From JAWABC01 sp043810595 (GTDB taxonomy: Archaea; Nanobdellota; Nanobdellia; SCGC-AAA011-G17; VGLX01), in the NCBI GenBank assembly GCA_043810595.1, contig JBDRNX010000009.1, forward strand, positions 1-42,998: 42,998 nt of DNA, written 5' to 3'. This document shows, piece by piece, positions 9,370 through 15,829 of this stretch (positions are counted from its first letter, which is position 1; the number at the start of each line of letters is the position of its first letter). The position numbers were made by a program, and so were the translations under genes. The notes beneath the pieces were generated by a model. It did no database searches. It was given only the letters and a program-made list of their open reading frames with translations, and was not told the DNA's origin.

Positions 9370-10029
9370 CTACTCGAATTCACCAAGCTTCCTCTGGCCC
9401 TTAGCCTTACTGTGATTCTGCCAGGTCATCCAAGACTTCCTAAAAATCTCAGGATGCCTCTCCCAGTTCTCCTCGATGAACTTTTTAGTAATAGGATTAG
9501 ACTGATAGCCCGGACCAATCTCCCCGTATTTTTCCTCAAGCTTTTTTACCTCCTCATCACGAGTAACCTTTGAAAGGATCGAAGCGGCAGCGACAACAGG
9601 GAACTTGCTTTCAGCTTTATGCTCAGCAATTATCTCAACCTCCTTATTGTTCAAAAACCTTCGGACATAAGAAACGTAAGCAGACTTGTTGGGGGAGGGA
9701 CAATCAATGTAAACCCTTTCAGGCTGCAAATCATTGATCAACTCAGCAGATTTGATAGCTTCAAGCCAATTAAGGTTAAGACCGTCTTTGCCGTTAACTG
9801 CCTCGTCAATTTCCTTAGGTCCCACTATGAGGATCTTATGCCTTTTTGCTATCAATTTAATCTTCTTGAAAAGGGTGGAACGCTTCTGAGGGAGGACCAG
9901 TTTAGAATCACGAACTCCAATCGCTTTAAGTTTGTCCTGTTTCTCCTCTTCTATTAAAACACCGGATATAACGAGGGGACCTATAACTGGCCCGCGACCA
10001 GCTTCATCAATTCCTAACACCAAAGTCAT
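9370..10029 (-). CDS. rnhB: Ribonuclease HII
   Basis: At 219 residues this is the usual length for archaeal type 2 RNase H, which cleaves the RNA strand of RNA-DNA hybrids and removes misincorporated ribonucleotides. The signature GIDEAGRGPVIGP supplies Asp8 and Glu9, and 'VYIDCPSPN' supplies Asp109. The segment 'EHKAESKFPVVAAASILSK' is the conserved third block. Its fourth acidic ligand, normally Asp in 'HKAD', is Glu140 here. The C terminus 'WMTWQ' region is normal. A TATA box at 10050-10059 is about 25 nt upstream of the ATG, so the mRNA is probably leaderless. It precedes smc in a likely operon of chromosome maintenance genes. Confidence 0.95.
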   Translation of the reverse strand: MTLVLGIDEAGRGPVIGPLVISGVLIEEEKQDKLKAIGVRDSKLVLPQKRSTLFKKIKLIAKRHKILIVGPKEIDEAVNGKDGLNLNWLEAIKSAELINDLQPERVYIDCPSPNKSAYVSYVRRFLNNKEVEIIAEHKAESKFPVVAAASILSKVTRDEEVKKLEEKYGEIGPGYQSNPITKKFIEENWERHPEIFRKSWMTWQNHSKAKGQRKLGEFE

Positions 10030-10211
10030 GAAGAATTAGATTTTTTTGGTATATAAAAAAGTTATGATTTCAGTAGCGATATGAAGAATTATTACTTTTT
10101 TGATTAAAAGCTTTAGAATATTTTCTGAAAAAATCGGAAAGATTACATTCGACTGGACATGCGACAAGTGTGCGCGTGGGGCTTATAAAGAATATAAATA
10201 TTTTCATCGTA

Positions 10212-10991
10212 ATGGAGTTTGATTTATCAGACATAAAGTTAAGCAAATATGATAAAGAAAGAGGTGTTCTTTTACCCTCCAAAATAACCGAGGATTTAGC
10301 GTACTTGTGTGGAATTTTAGCGGGGGATGGGTATATTGCTAGAGTAACAGATAAAAAACATAAATACAACATAATTTGTTGTGGGAATCCGACAGATGAG
10401 AAGGAATACTACTATAAAGTTATCATTCCACTATTTTTTAAATTATTTAACATTAAAATAATTCCTAAATTTGGTTGTGATGGTACAATTAAAATAAGGA
10501 TAGGTTCAAAAGGAATACATGACCTATTAGTGGACTTAATTGGCCTTCCAACAGGAAGAAAGTATGATTCTTTAAGAATTCCAAAACTATTCTTGGATGA
10601 TGAAAGGTTAGTAATAAGCTTTATCAGAGGTGTCTTTGATACTGATGGTTCTATATGTTTTAAAAAAAGATATCGTAACTATCATTATTATCCTGTAATT
10701 TCTCTTTCTTCTAGAAGTTGTAATTTTATTAAAGAAATATCTGATGTTTTGAAAAACTTAGGTTTTAAAGTTGTTGAAACATATAATTACCAAGTTAGGG
10801 ATAACAGATTTAAATCAGGATTTAGTATTATAAATAGAATTGAATTGAATGGTAAATATAATCTTAATATTTGGGAGGAAAAAATAGGTTTCTCCTCTCC
10901 AAAACACATCAATAAAATAAAAAATAATGCAGCTGTGGTGATACCACAGCCTATAGCGAGAGGTGGATTTGAATTCGGCAGAAATTCCTAA
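10212..10991 (+). CDS. LAGLIDADG homing endonuclease
   Basis: The 259-residue protein carries two LAGLIDADG motifs, 'LAYLCGILAGDG' (residues about 29-40, catalytic Asp39) and 'FIRGVFDTDGSI' (about 137-148), so it is a single-chain, two-repeat endonuclease that cuts a long asymmetric DNA site. I chose ATG 10212 because TTATAAAG at 10183-10190 is about 25 nt upstream; a GTG at 10170 would start upstream of that box. The gene is clearly more A+T rich, with T-ending codons, than its neighbours, a sign of transfer. The typical domain end is near 'SPKHINKIKN' (about residue 238). The last 20 or so codons read antisense through a hairpin and the 3' exon of tRNA-iMet and stop inside its insertion. 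That overlap suggests the tRNA is the insertion site or the target (inference). Confidence 0.93.
   Translation: MEFDLSDIKLSKYDKERGVLLPSKITEDLAYLCGILAGDGYIARVTDKKHKYNIICCGNPTDEKEYYYKVIIPLFFKLFNIKIIPKFGCDGTIKIRIGSKGIHDLLVDLIGLPTGRKYDSLRIPKLFLDDERLVISFIRGVFDTDGSICFKKRYRNYHYYPVISLSSRSCNFIKEISDVLKNLGFKVVETYNYQVRDNRFKSGFSIINRIELNGKYNLNIWEEKIGFSSPKHINKIKNNAAVVIPQPIARGGFEFGRNS
10932..10950 (-). terminator. Hairpin terminator after the initiator tRNA
   Basis: Three nucleotides past the tRNA discriminator base (reading the minus strand) is a perfect 8-bp stem GCTGTGGT/ACCACAGC with a 3-nt loop, followed by a T/A-rich stretch (TGCATTATTTTTTATTTTA). It would work as a tRNA terminator or 3'-processing structure. 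The same bases encode the tail of the opposite-strand endonuclease ORF. Confidence 0.55.
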
Positions 10992-11063
10992 AAACTACGG
11001 AATTTCTTCCACCGACCTCCGGGTTATGGGCCCGACGAGCACTCCTAGCTGCTCCATCTCGCT
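10954..11063 (-). tRNA. Initiator tRNA-Met (CAU) with a 35-nt insertion at the T-loop
   Basis: Minus strand. The acceptor stem AGCGAGA pairs perfectly with TCTCGCT, with A1:U72 and A73. The D stem is GAGC/GCTC. The anticodon arm is TCGGG-CCCATAA-CCCGG with anticodon CAT at 11026-11028. The three G-C pairs next to the loop and A1:U72 are initiator hallmarks. Position 33 is C rather than the usual U. The T stem GGTGG/CCACC is interrupted directly after GGTGG by 35 extra nucleotides, and removing them restores the normal 7-nt loop TTCAAAT and a 75-nt tRNA. CCA is not encoded. A TATA box is present at 11087-11094. Without splicing this essential tRNA would not fold, so the insert is read as an intron. 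Confidence 0.9.
10974..11008 (-). other. Probable tRNA intron at position 53/54 (T-loop)
   Basis: The 35-nt insert contains a perfect 9-bp hairpin, AGAAATTCC paired with GGAATTTCT around a 10-nt loop. The boundaries are set by restoring the T-arm and could shift by one base: the last A/T residues at the junction would also allow a loop starting with A54. The splice-site region can form only a weak bulge-helix-bulge (GAA in the insert with TTC of the 3' exon), so a relaxed motif is implied. The stop codon of the antisense endonuclease falls inside it at 10989-10991. Confidence 0.7.
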
Positions 11064-11086
11064 AAGCTAAAGGTATAAGAAGGTGG

Positions 11087-11094
11087 TTTTTAAA
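11087..11094 (-). promoter_or_regulatory. TATA box of tRNA-iMet
   Basis: On the minus strand GCTTTAAAAA is centred about 27 nt upstream of the tRNA 5' end, the expected archaeal TATA position. Apart from this box, 11064-11198 holds only A-rich sequence and the T-rich terminator of the small minus-strand ORF further on. Confidence 0.55.
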
Positions 11095-11198
11095 GCTTTT
11101 GAAAAAAACAAAGGTCACTTGAAAACAGATTAAAATACTTAAAGGGATTAAAATAAAAAAAGAAAAAAGTTTAGATCAACCTTTTTTGTCTTCTAATT

Positions 11199-11300
11199 TT
11201 ATTTTGAGTCATCACCAGGTTCATCGCCACCGTCGGTAGGTTGATCGTCCCCACCGTCAGCAGGTTCCCCTTCATCTTGTGTTATGTATATGTCTTTCAT
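11199..11300 (-). CDS. Small acidic protein (33 aa), hypothetical
   Basis: Minus-strand ORF of 33 codons that starts MKDIYITQDEGEP and continues as Gly/Asp/Glu/Pro repeats around 'DGGD', ending 'DDSK'. It is strongly acidic and has no hydrophobic segment. Support comes from a good TATA box (TATATAAA at 11323-11330) centred 27 nt upstream of the ATG, the leaderless arrangement used by many genes here, and from T-rich termination sequence after the stop. The start 'KDIYITQDEGE' resembles the beginning of a folded domain, so a truncated gene remnant is an alternative. I do not recognise a family. Confidence 0.45.
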   Translation of the reverse strand: MKDIYITQDEGEPADGGDDQPTDGGDEPGDDSK

Positions 11301-11322
11301 AGTCAAAGCTAAAGAATAATCA

Positions 11323-11330
11323 TTTATATA
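11323..11330 (-). promoter_or_regulatory. TATA box of the 33-aa ORF
   Basis: On the minus strand CTATATAAATG lies 22-30 nt upstream of the ATG at 11300, predicting initiation at or next to the start codon. I see nothing else in 11331-11387. Confidence 0.5.
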
Positions 11331-11387
11331 GTTTTCTTTTCCGACGGATTATGCGAAATTTTTGTATTTTCGGAAATCGCAGAAAAA

Positions 11388-12404
11388 TTAAACACTCTTA
11401 CACTCTACCAACTTATCCTTAATGTTGAACTTAACGTTCAAGAACTGCTCAATCACAAAAGCATTCGTACGAATGTGATCCGTAATCTTAGAGGACAGGA
11501 AACGACCAGAGCCTGCAATCGCCATGTAAGGAAGAAGCTGGTCAGAAGTAAACCTGTCAACGCAACCACGCTCGAAATCCTCAACAAGGTTCCTTGCTGC
11601 TTCCTCACCAACCATCTCAGCCTTCTTACCAAGCTCGCCGAGAGAATTACCCCCAAGAACCGAATTCTCTGTCTCAACCCAGAGCTGAATGCCTGAACCA
11701 GGATTCAAAGTGTTAACATAATCAACTTTAATCTTAGCATCAGCCTTGAAATAATCAAACAAAATCTTCTTAGCAGAGTTTGCCTGACGCTCAGCAACTC
11801 TGGAACTACGCAAACGCTCAGAAGCAATAGACCTGCCTACTATAGACAAGACCTTGCCCTTCTCCAAAACATCAATTGCAGCGAGTTGCTTAACTTTACC
11901 AGATAAAACCTCTACGAGAGCACCGCCTTTTGGGTAGAACCCCTCCTTCTTAACAATAACACCAGTCTCGTAACCAAGCCTCTTCAGCAACGGAGAGAGA
12001 ACAAACTTGAAATGGTCAACAGGCATAGCCCACTTACCATAAGTAGCACCACCCTTGATACGAATACGCAGATCAGTCTTAACAGCAGGAATCAACAAAG
12101 ACTGCAAAACCAAGCCAACAGAACCCGCAGTTGAAATCAAAACGTTAACATTGCCAGAATGTATGGCATTAGGAGCAAATTCCAACTCCATAGAATTTAT
12201 CTCAGCACCCTCAACCTTCGCATCACAAAGCTTAGCAACAGCGTTAATAGCCTGGAGGTGCTGCTCCTTAATACCCGGATTATCCCTCCCCTTCCTGATG
12301 TTAACCATGCGGAAAGGCTTACCGGTAAGAGCAGAAAAACCTAGAGCGGTCCTCAACATCTGACCTCCACCCTCACCTGTACTACCGTCGATAACTATCA
12401 TCAC
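11388..12404 (-). CDS. rtcA: RNA 3'-terminal phosphate cyclase
   Basis: The 338 residues match the usual length of RtcA, which uses ATP to convert RNA 3'-phosphates to 2',3'-cyclic phosphates. The N-terminal motif 'DGSTGEGGGQMLRTAL' is diagnostic, as is 'GGATYGKWAMPVDHFKFVL'. The catalytic His that accepts AMP is His310 in 'SSKITDHIRTNAF'. The start is one of two adjacent ATGs (12404 or 12401), with a TATA box centred 27 nt upstream, so the message is leaderless. It is transcribed divergently from the small gene at 12479. An RNA-end-processing role next to an intron-bearing tRNA is suggestive, but RtcA is widespread in archaea and the proximity may be chance. Confidence 0.96.
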   Translation of the reverse strand: MMIVIDGSTGEGGGQMLRTALGFSALTGKPFRMVNIRKGRDNPGIKEQHLQAINAVAKLCDAKVEGAEINSMELEFAPNAIHSGNVNVLISTAGSVGLVLQSLLIPAVKTDLRIRIKGGATYGKWAMPVDHFKFVLSPLLKRLGYETGVIVKKEGFYPKGGALVEVLSGKVKQLAAIDVLEKGKVLSIVGRSIASERLRSSRVAERQANSAKKILFDYFKADAKIKVDYVNTLNPGSGIQLWVETENSVLGGNSLGELGKKAEMVGEEAARNLVEDFERGCVDRFTSDQLLPYMAIAGSGRFLSSKITDHIRTNAFVIEQFLNVKFNIKDKLVECKSV

Positions 12405-12425
12405 AGTAAAAATAGAGAGTCTACA

Positions 12426-12455
12426 CTTTTAAAACTTATTGTAAAGGTTTATAAG
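12426..12455. promoter_or_regulatory. Divergent promoter pair (rtcA / 84-aa gene)
   Basis: Two TATA boxes lie in a 74-nt intergenic space. AGTTTTAAAAG (minus strand, 12426-12436) is centred 27 nt from the rtcA ATG, and TTTATAAG (plus strand, 12448-12455) is centred 27 nt from the ATG at 12479. Both arrangements predict leaderless transcripts. Confidence 0.55.
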
Positions 12456-12478
12456 AATAAAAATCCAGTAAGAATAAT

Positions 12479-12733
12479 ATGTCAGGAGCGGGAGAAGGAA
12501 AGTATCCTATAAATGGCGTGAAGGTGTATCTGCACGAGAAAGGAAAATCAAACGCAAGGGTTACACACATAGACATAGAATCAGACGAACTGGCAAAGAT
12601 AATCAAAGACGGAGAGGCAACATACACAGCAGGGAAGCCCGGCGGGATCTTCATCGGGCTGAAGAAAGATATGATCGGGAGGGCAGAAAACCTCCTACAC
12701 AAAAAGAAAGGTTTAAAAGACAATAGAGGGTAA
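12479..12733 (+). CDS. Small hypothetical protein (84 aa)
   Basis: Soluble, Lys/Gly-rich protein with no membrane segment. After a short Gly-rich N terminus, the central part 'VTHIDIESDELAKIIKDGEA' looks like a strand followed by an acidic helix, and the C terminus is basic ('HKKKGLK'). The start is supported by a TATA box centred 27 nt upstream. It is monocistronic, and its last codons contain the promoter of the following tRNA. I do not recognise the family; a nucleic-acid-binding role is only a guess from the basic tail. Confidence 0.7.
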   Translation: MSGAGEGKYPINGVKVYLHEKGKSNARVTHIDIESDELAKIIKDGEATYTAGKPGGIFIGLKKDMIGRAENLLHKKKGLKDNRG

Positions 12734-12744
12734 AAAACCACAAA

Positions 12745-12828
12745 GCCGAGATCGCATAATCTGGTAGTGCGCAGGATTGCTAATCCTGTTTCCTTCGGGA
12801 TATCGGGGTTCAAATCCCCGTCTCGGCG
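12745..12828 (+). tRNA. tRNA-Ser (GCU)
   Basis: Acceptor stem GCCGAGA/TCTCGGC with discriminator G73. Anticodon stem CAGGA/TCCTG with loop TTGCTAA and anticodon GCT at 12779-12781. A long variable arm of 15 nt with its own short stem (class II) and T stem CGGGG/CCCCG with loop TTCAAAT agree with serine. CCA is not encoded and no intron is present. The TATA-like TTTAAAAG at 12712-12719, inside the end of the preceding gene, is about 30 nt upstream. Confidence 0.95.
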
Positions 12829-12831
12829 TCC

Positions 12832-13206
12832 CTACTTTTTATTCTTATAATACCAACTCAGAAGAAAGAGTATGCCCACAACAAAAAGAGGACTGGGCAG
12901 GATAAACACAACAGACTCCACAGTCAACTTACCAACAAAAAGGCTGCGAGGTACGGTTAAAAAAACCATAAACAAAAACCAAAGAACCAAAAAAATGATA
13001 CCACCAACCTTCTCCCGCTTCCAGGCAACAAACAAAGCACCCAACAAAAAAATGGAAGGAATTGAATGAATAAAAAAACCACCCAACTCCAAAAGACTAA
13101 AGCCCTCCTCAAAAACATCCAGGGAAAACATGGCCAAGAACACAATAACCAGTATCGCCAGAACCCTAGCAGCCCAATGAAAGACCCTACCAACACCCTT
13201 TTTCAT
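12832..13206 (-). CDS. Small integral membrane protein (4 TM)
   Basis: The 124-residue protein has four hydrophobic segments (about 12-30, 41-60, 66-86 and 97-117, counted from the ATG at 13206), a conserved-looking 'FFIHSIPSIFLL' / 'WKRE' loop and a basic C terminus. I recall similar small four-helix membrane proteins of unknown function (DUF-type) across archaea and bacteria, but cannot name the family with certainty. The longer in-frame start at 13227 is rejected because the TATA box TTTAAATA at 13231-13238 is centred 28 nt before the ATG at 13206, giving a leaderless message. The gene ends 3 nt past the convergent tRNA-Ser. Confidence 0.75.
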   Translation of the reverse strand: MKKGVGRVFHWAARVLAILVIVFLAMFSLDVFEEGFSLLELGGFFIHSIPSIFLLGALFVAWKREKVGGIIFLVLWFLFMVFLTVPRSLFVGKLTVESVVFILPSPLFVVGILFLLSWYYKNKK

Positions 13207-13337
13207 AATACAAATACCAAGAATCATACATATTTAAACTTAATACCTTTAAGATAATTTGCTTCTCGGCGTTTCACAAAACTTTTAAATACCAAAAGAG
13301 AGTTAAGAAAGCAGTATAAAACACAGGGGGTTATAAG

Positions 13338-13892
13338 ATGCAACTATGGCTATGGATCCTACTGGGCGCAATAGGAATAATATTGCTCTACCTGGTAATA
13401 ATATACAACGGCCTAGTAAGGCTGAACACAAGAATCGACAACGCATGGTCACAGATAGACGTGCAGCTGAAAAGAAGATACGACCTTATACCAAACTTGG
13501 TAAACACCGTAAAAGGCTACATGAAGCACGAGAAAACAGTGCTGGAAAACATAACAAAAGCAAGAAGCGCTATGATGGGCGCAACAACGCTAACAGAAAA
13601 GGCAAAACAATCCGACGTAATAACAAATGCCTTGAAAACTTTGTTTGCGGTGGCTGAAAACTACCCCATCCTTAAGGCGAACGAAAACTTCCTACTGCTG
13701 CAAGAAGAGCTGAGCGGGACTGAAAACAAGATAGCTTACTCACGACAATTCTACAACGACAGCGTAATGGTGTTCAACGCAAAGATAAAAGTCTTCCCGA
13801 ACAACATGTTCGCAAACATGCTAGGCTTCAAAGACAGAGAGTTCTTCAAAACAGAAGGGAAAGAAAGAGAGCCGGTCAAGGTAGAATTTTAG
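13338..13892 (+). CDS. lemA: LemA family protein
   Basis: The 184 residues comprise one N-terminal membrane helix (about 4-24) and the helical LemA domain with its signature 'NAWSQIDVQLKRRYDLIPNL' followed by 'VKGYMKHEK'. The C-terminal helix pair contains 'YNDSVMVFNAKIKVFP', also typical. LemA proteins are membrane-tethered helical bundles of uncertain function that often sit next to HtpX proteases, exactly as here: htpX begins 3 nt after the stop. A TATA box at 13283-13291 and an AGGGGGTTA ribosome binding site at 13325-13333 support the start. The pair probably serves membrane protein quality control (inference from htpX). Confidence 0.95.
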   Translation: MQLWLWILLGAIGIILLYLVIIYNGLVRLNTRIDNAWSQIDVQLKRRYDLIPNLVNTVKGYMKHEKTVLENITKARSAMMGATTLTEKAKQSDVITNALKTLFAVAENYPILKANENFLLLQEELSGTENKIAYSRQFYNDSVMVFNAKIKVFPNNMFANMLGFKDREFFKTEGKEREPVKVEF

Positions 13893-13895
13893 GAA

Positions 13896-14792
13896 ATGAT
13901 ATACGAGGAAATAGCAAGCAACAAGAGGAAGAGCTACTTCCTCCTTTTCGTATTTATCGTTCTGATAGTAGCCCTCGGACTAGTCCTCGGCCAATACTTC
14001 TTCAACAACCTCTATTTTGGGGTCATACTAGCTGTGATAGTATCAGTAAGTTACATGCTTATAAGCTACTACGCAGGTGACAAGATGATATTGGCCATAA
14101 GTGGGGCAAAGCCAGTCGAAAAGAAAGACTACCCTTACCTTTACAACACAGTCGAAGGAGTATCGATAGCAGCCGGAATACCCATGCCGAAAATATATGT
14201 CATAGATAACACAGCAATAAACGCGTTCGCAACAGGGAGAGACCCGAAACATGCGTCAATAACAGTAACCAAAGGAGCGATACAAAAACTCAACAGGCAA
14301 GAGCTTGAAGGCGTGATAGGTCATGAGATGAGCCACATAAAAAACTTTGACATAAGGCTCATGATGCTTACAGCAGTACTTATAGGAATAACGGTATTGT
14401 TGAGCGACATCCTGCTGAGAAGCTTCATATTCGGCGGCGGAAGAAGAGACCACAGAGGAGGGGGGAACATAACGGTAATATTCGTACTAGTCGGGCTTGT
14501 CCTCGCTATACTCGCACCGCTAATAGCAAAACTAATACAACTAGCAATAAGCAGAAAAAGAGAATACCTGGCAGATGCCGATGGAGCGTTACTAACAAGA
14601 TACCCAAAAGGACTAGCTGATGCCCTGAAAAAAATAAAAAATGACAAAGAACCTTTGGTTGGTTCGGCAAACAAAGCAACAGCACACCTGTACATAGCAA
14701 ATCCCCTAAAAAACATAAAGGGAACATTCAACAGCCTGTTCAGCACACACCCACCCATAGACGAGAGGATAAAAAGACTGGAGGCCATGTAG
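13896..14792 (+). CDS. htpX: Membrane zinc metalloprotease HtpX (M48)
   Basis: The 298-residue protein has two N-terminal membrane helices (about 14-32 and 38-58), the zinc motif HEMSH at residues 143-147 and the third ligand Glu223 in 'SRKREYLADADGA'. Two further hydrophobic segments (about 154-175 and 191-217) flank the Gly/Arg-rich loop 'GGGRRDHRGGG'. The C-terminal 'FSTHPPIDERIKRL' is diagnostic of M48B. The protease degrades damaged membrane proteins. Its ribosome binding site overlaps the lemA stop codon, so the two are translationally coupled, and the next ORF starts immediately after its stop. Confidence 0.97.
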   Translation: MIYEEIASNKRKSYFLLFVFIVLIVALGLVLGQYFFNNLYFGVILAVIVSVSYMLISYYAGDKMILAISGAKPVEKKDYPYLYNTVEGVSIAAGIPMPKIYVIDNTAINAFATGRDPKHASITVTKGAIQKLNRQELEGVIGHEMSHIKNFDIRLMMLTAVLIGITVLLSDILLRSFIFGGGRRDHRGGGNITVIFVLVGLVLAILAPLIAKLIQLAISRKREYLADADGALLTRYPKGLADALKKIKNDKEPLVGSANKATAHLYIANPLKNIKGTFNSLFSTHPPIDERIKRLEAM

Positions 14793-15080
14793 ATGGAATA
14801 CAGAAGAAAAATAAGCAAAGAAGAAGTAGAACAGGGATACATATTCGTAACTAAGGACGCGCTGAAGATGTTCCCGGAAATAGACAGGAAATTCTATCTG
14901 ATTGAAAACAAAAAAGAAACTCCAGTAAAGATAAGGGCAGTAAGCTGCATATGTATGGGGCCAGAAGAGCCCCACCAGCACTACCACCTAGTTTACGGAC
15001 CCCTGAAAAAAGGAGAAATGGTAACTATAAGAAGCGGACAAAAAAGCAACTACACAATAAAAAGAGAAAAAACTACTTAA
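14793..15080 (+). CDS. Small hypothetical protein in the lemA-htpX operon (95 aa)
   Basis: The ATG directly follows the htpX stop (TAGATG), so translation is almost certainly coupled. The protein is soluble, about 95 residues, basic overall, and has a Cys pair 'SCICMGPEEPHQHYHLVYG' with three nearby His, which could bind a metal. The rest ('KFYLIENKK', 'GEMVTIRSGQ') looks like short beta strands. I do not recognise the family. Its fixed position after a zinc protease suggests an accessory or regulatory role, for example metal sensing, but that is a guess. Confidence 0.7.
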   Translation: MEYRRKISKEEVEQGYIFVTKDALKMFPEIDRKFYLIENKKETPVKIRAVSCICMGPEEPHQHYHLVYGPLKKGEMVTIRSGQKSNYTIKREKTT

Positions 15081-15085
15081 AAGCC

Positions 15086-15796
15086 TCACTTTCCCTTACA
15101 AACAAAAAAGACAGACTTTTCCCCAACCCTCAACGTTCTCTTCCCAGAAATATACCCCCCCAACTTCTCTTCCATTTCCCTCGTGAATCTCTTCTTCTCA
15201 TCAAACTCAATTTCTTTTTTAAAATACCCTCTGAACTGGTTTTTATTCTTGAAGGCGTAATACGTTGAAAGTTTAACTTCCCCCACACAAAATTCCTTAC
15301 AAAGAACTTTCCTTAATTCTTCCCGTTTTTCTTTAATTTTTAACTTTCTTGGAGGCGCAATTAAATTCAAAATCTTCACAAATTCACTGGTTTCATCAGC
15401 CTCCTCAACTAATAAAATCCCATCGTCATTCAAAACTCTTTTCAACCCCTTAACAATTTCTGATTTATCCCTCCTGTAATGTAAACCCCCCCACGGGGAA
15501 ACAACAACATCAAAAGATTTTTCTGGGAATTTTAACCTAGCAATGTTTCCAACTTGAAAATCTATTTCCTTACTTTTCCCTTTACAATAACTTATTATTT
15601 CCTTATCACTATGAACAGCGACAATTGATTTTGCATACTTCTGAAGCTTGAAAGAAATTGACATTACACCATAAGCACCTACAAGTAATACTTTTTTTCC
15701 TCTAACCCTTCCAAGTTTCAGAATTCTATCTAACTCCCTACTCTCCGGATCGTATTCTTTTATCGAATACCACTCATCTAACTCTTTAGGACTCAT
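15086..15796 (-). CDS. SAM-dependent methyltransferase (class I)
   Basis: The 236-residue protein has a Rossmann methyltransferase core. The glycine-poor motif I 'KVLLVGAYGVMSISF' is followed by 'IVAVHSDKE' (acidic ribose loop), 'VGNIARLKFPEKSFDVVVSP' (motifs II/IV) and 'LKRVLNDDGILLVEEAD'. The C-terminal third is a Lys-rich substrate region with no recognised signature, so the substrate is unknown. Motif I has Ala-Tyr-Gly where most have Gly-x-Gly. The gene uses T/A-ending codons much more than its neighbours, suggesting horizontal acquisition. The start is supported by a TATA box at 15821-15829. It ends 5 nt from the convergent 95-aa gene. Confidence 0.85.
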   Translation of the reverse strand: MSPKELDEWYSIKEYDPESRELDRILKLGRVRGKKVLLVGAYGVMSISFKLQKYAKSIVAVHSDKEIISYCKGKSKEIDFQVGNIARLKFPEKSFDVVVSPWGGLHYRRDKSEIVKGLKRVLNDDGILLVEEADETSEFVKILNLIAPPRKLKIKEKREELRKVLCKEFCVGEVKLSTYYAFKNKNQFRGYFKKEIEFDEKKRFTREMEEKLGGYISGKRTLRVGEKSVFFVCKGK

Positions 15797-15829
15797 AAAC
15801 CATACATAGAATAATCTTCTTTAAATAAA

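Noticed and set aside
10170..10211. GTG start giving 14 more residues to the homing endonuclease
   Set aside because: The extension contains the TATA box and has no ribosome binding site. ATG 10212 is at leaderless distance.
13261..13275. CTTCTCGGCG resembling the 3' end of tRNA-Ser (TCTCGGCG), possible attachment site
   Set aside because: Only 8 matching bases and no integrase or second boundary nearby.
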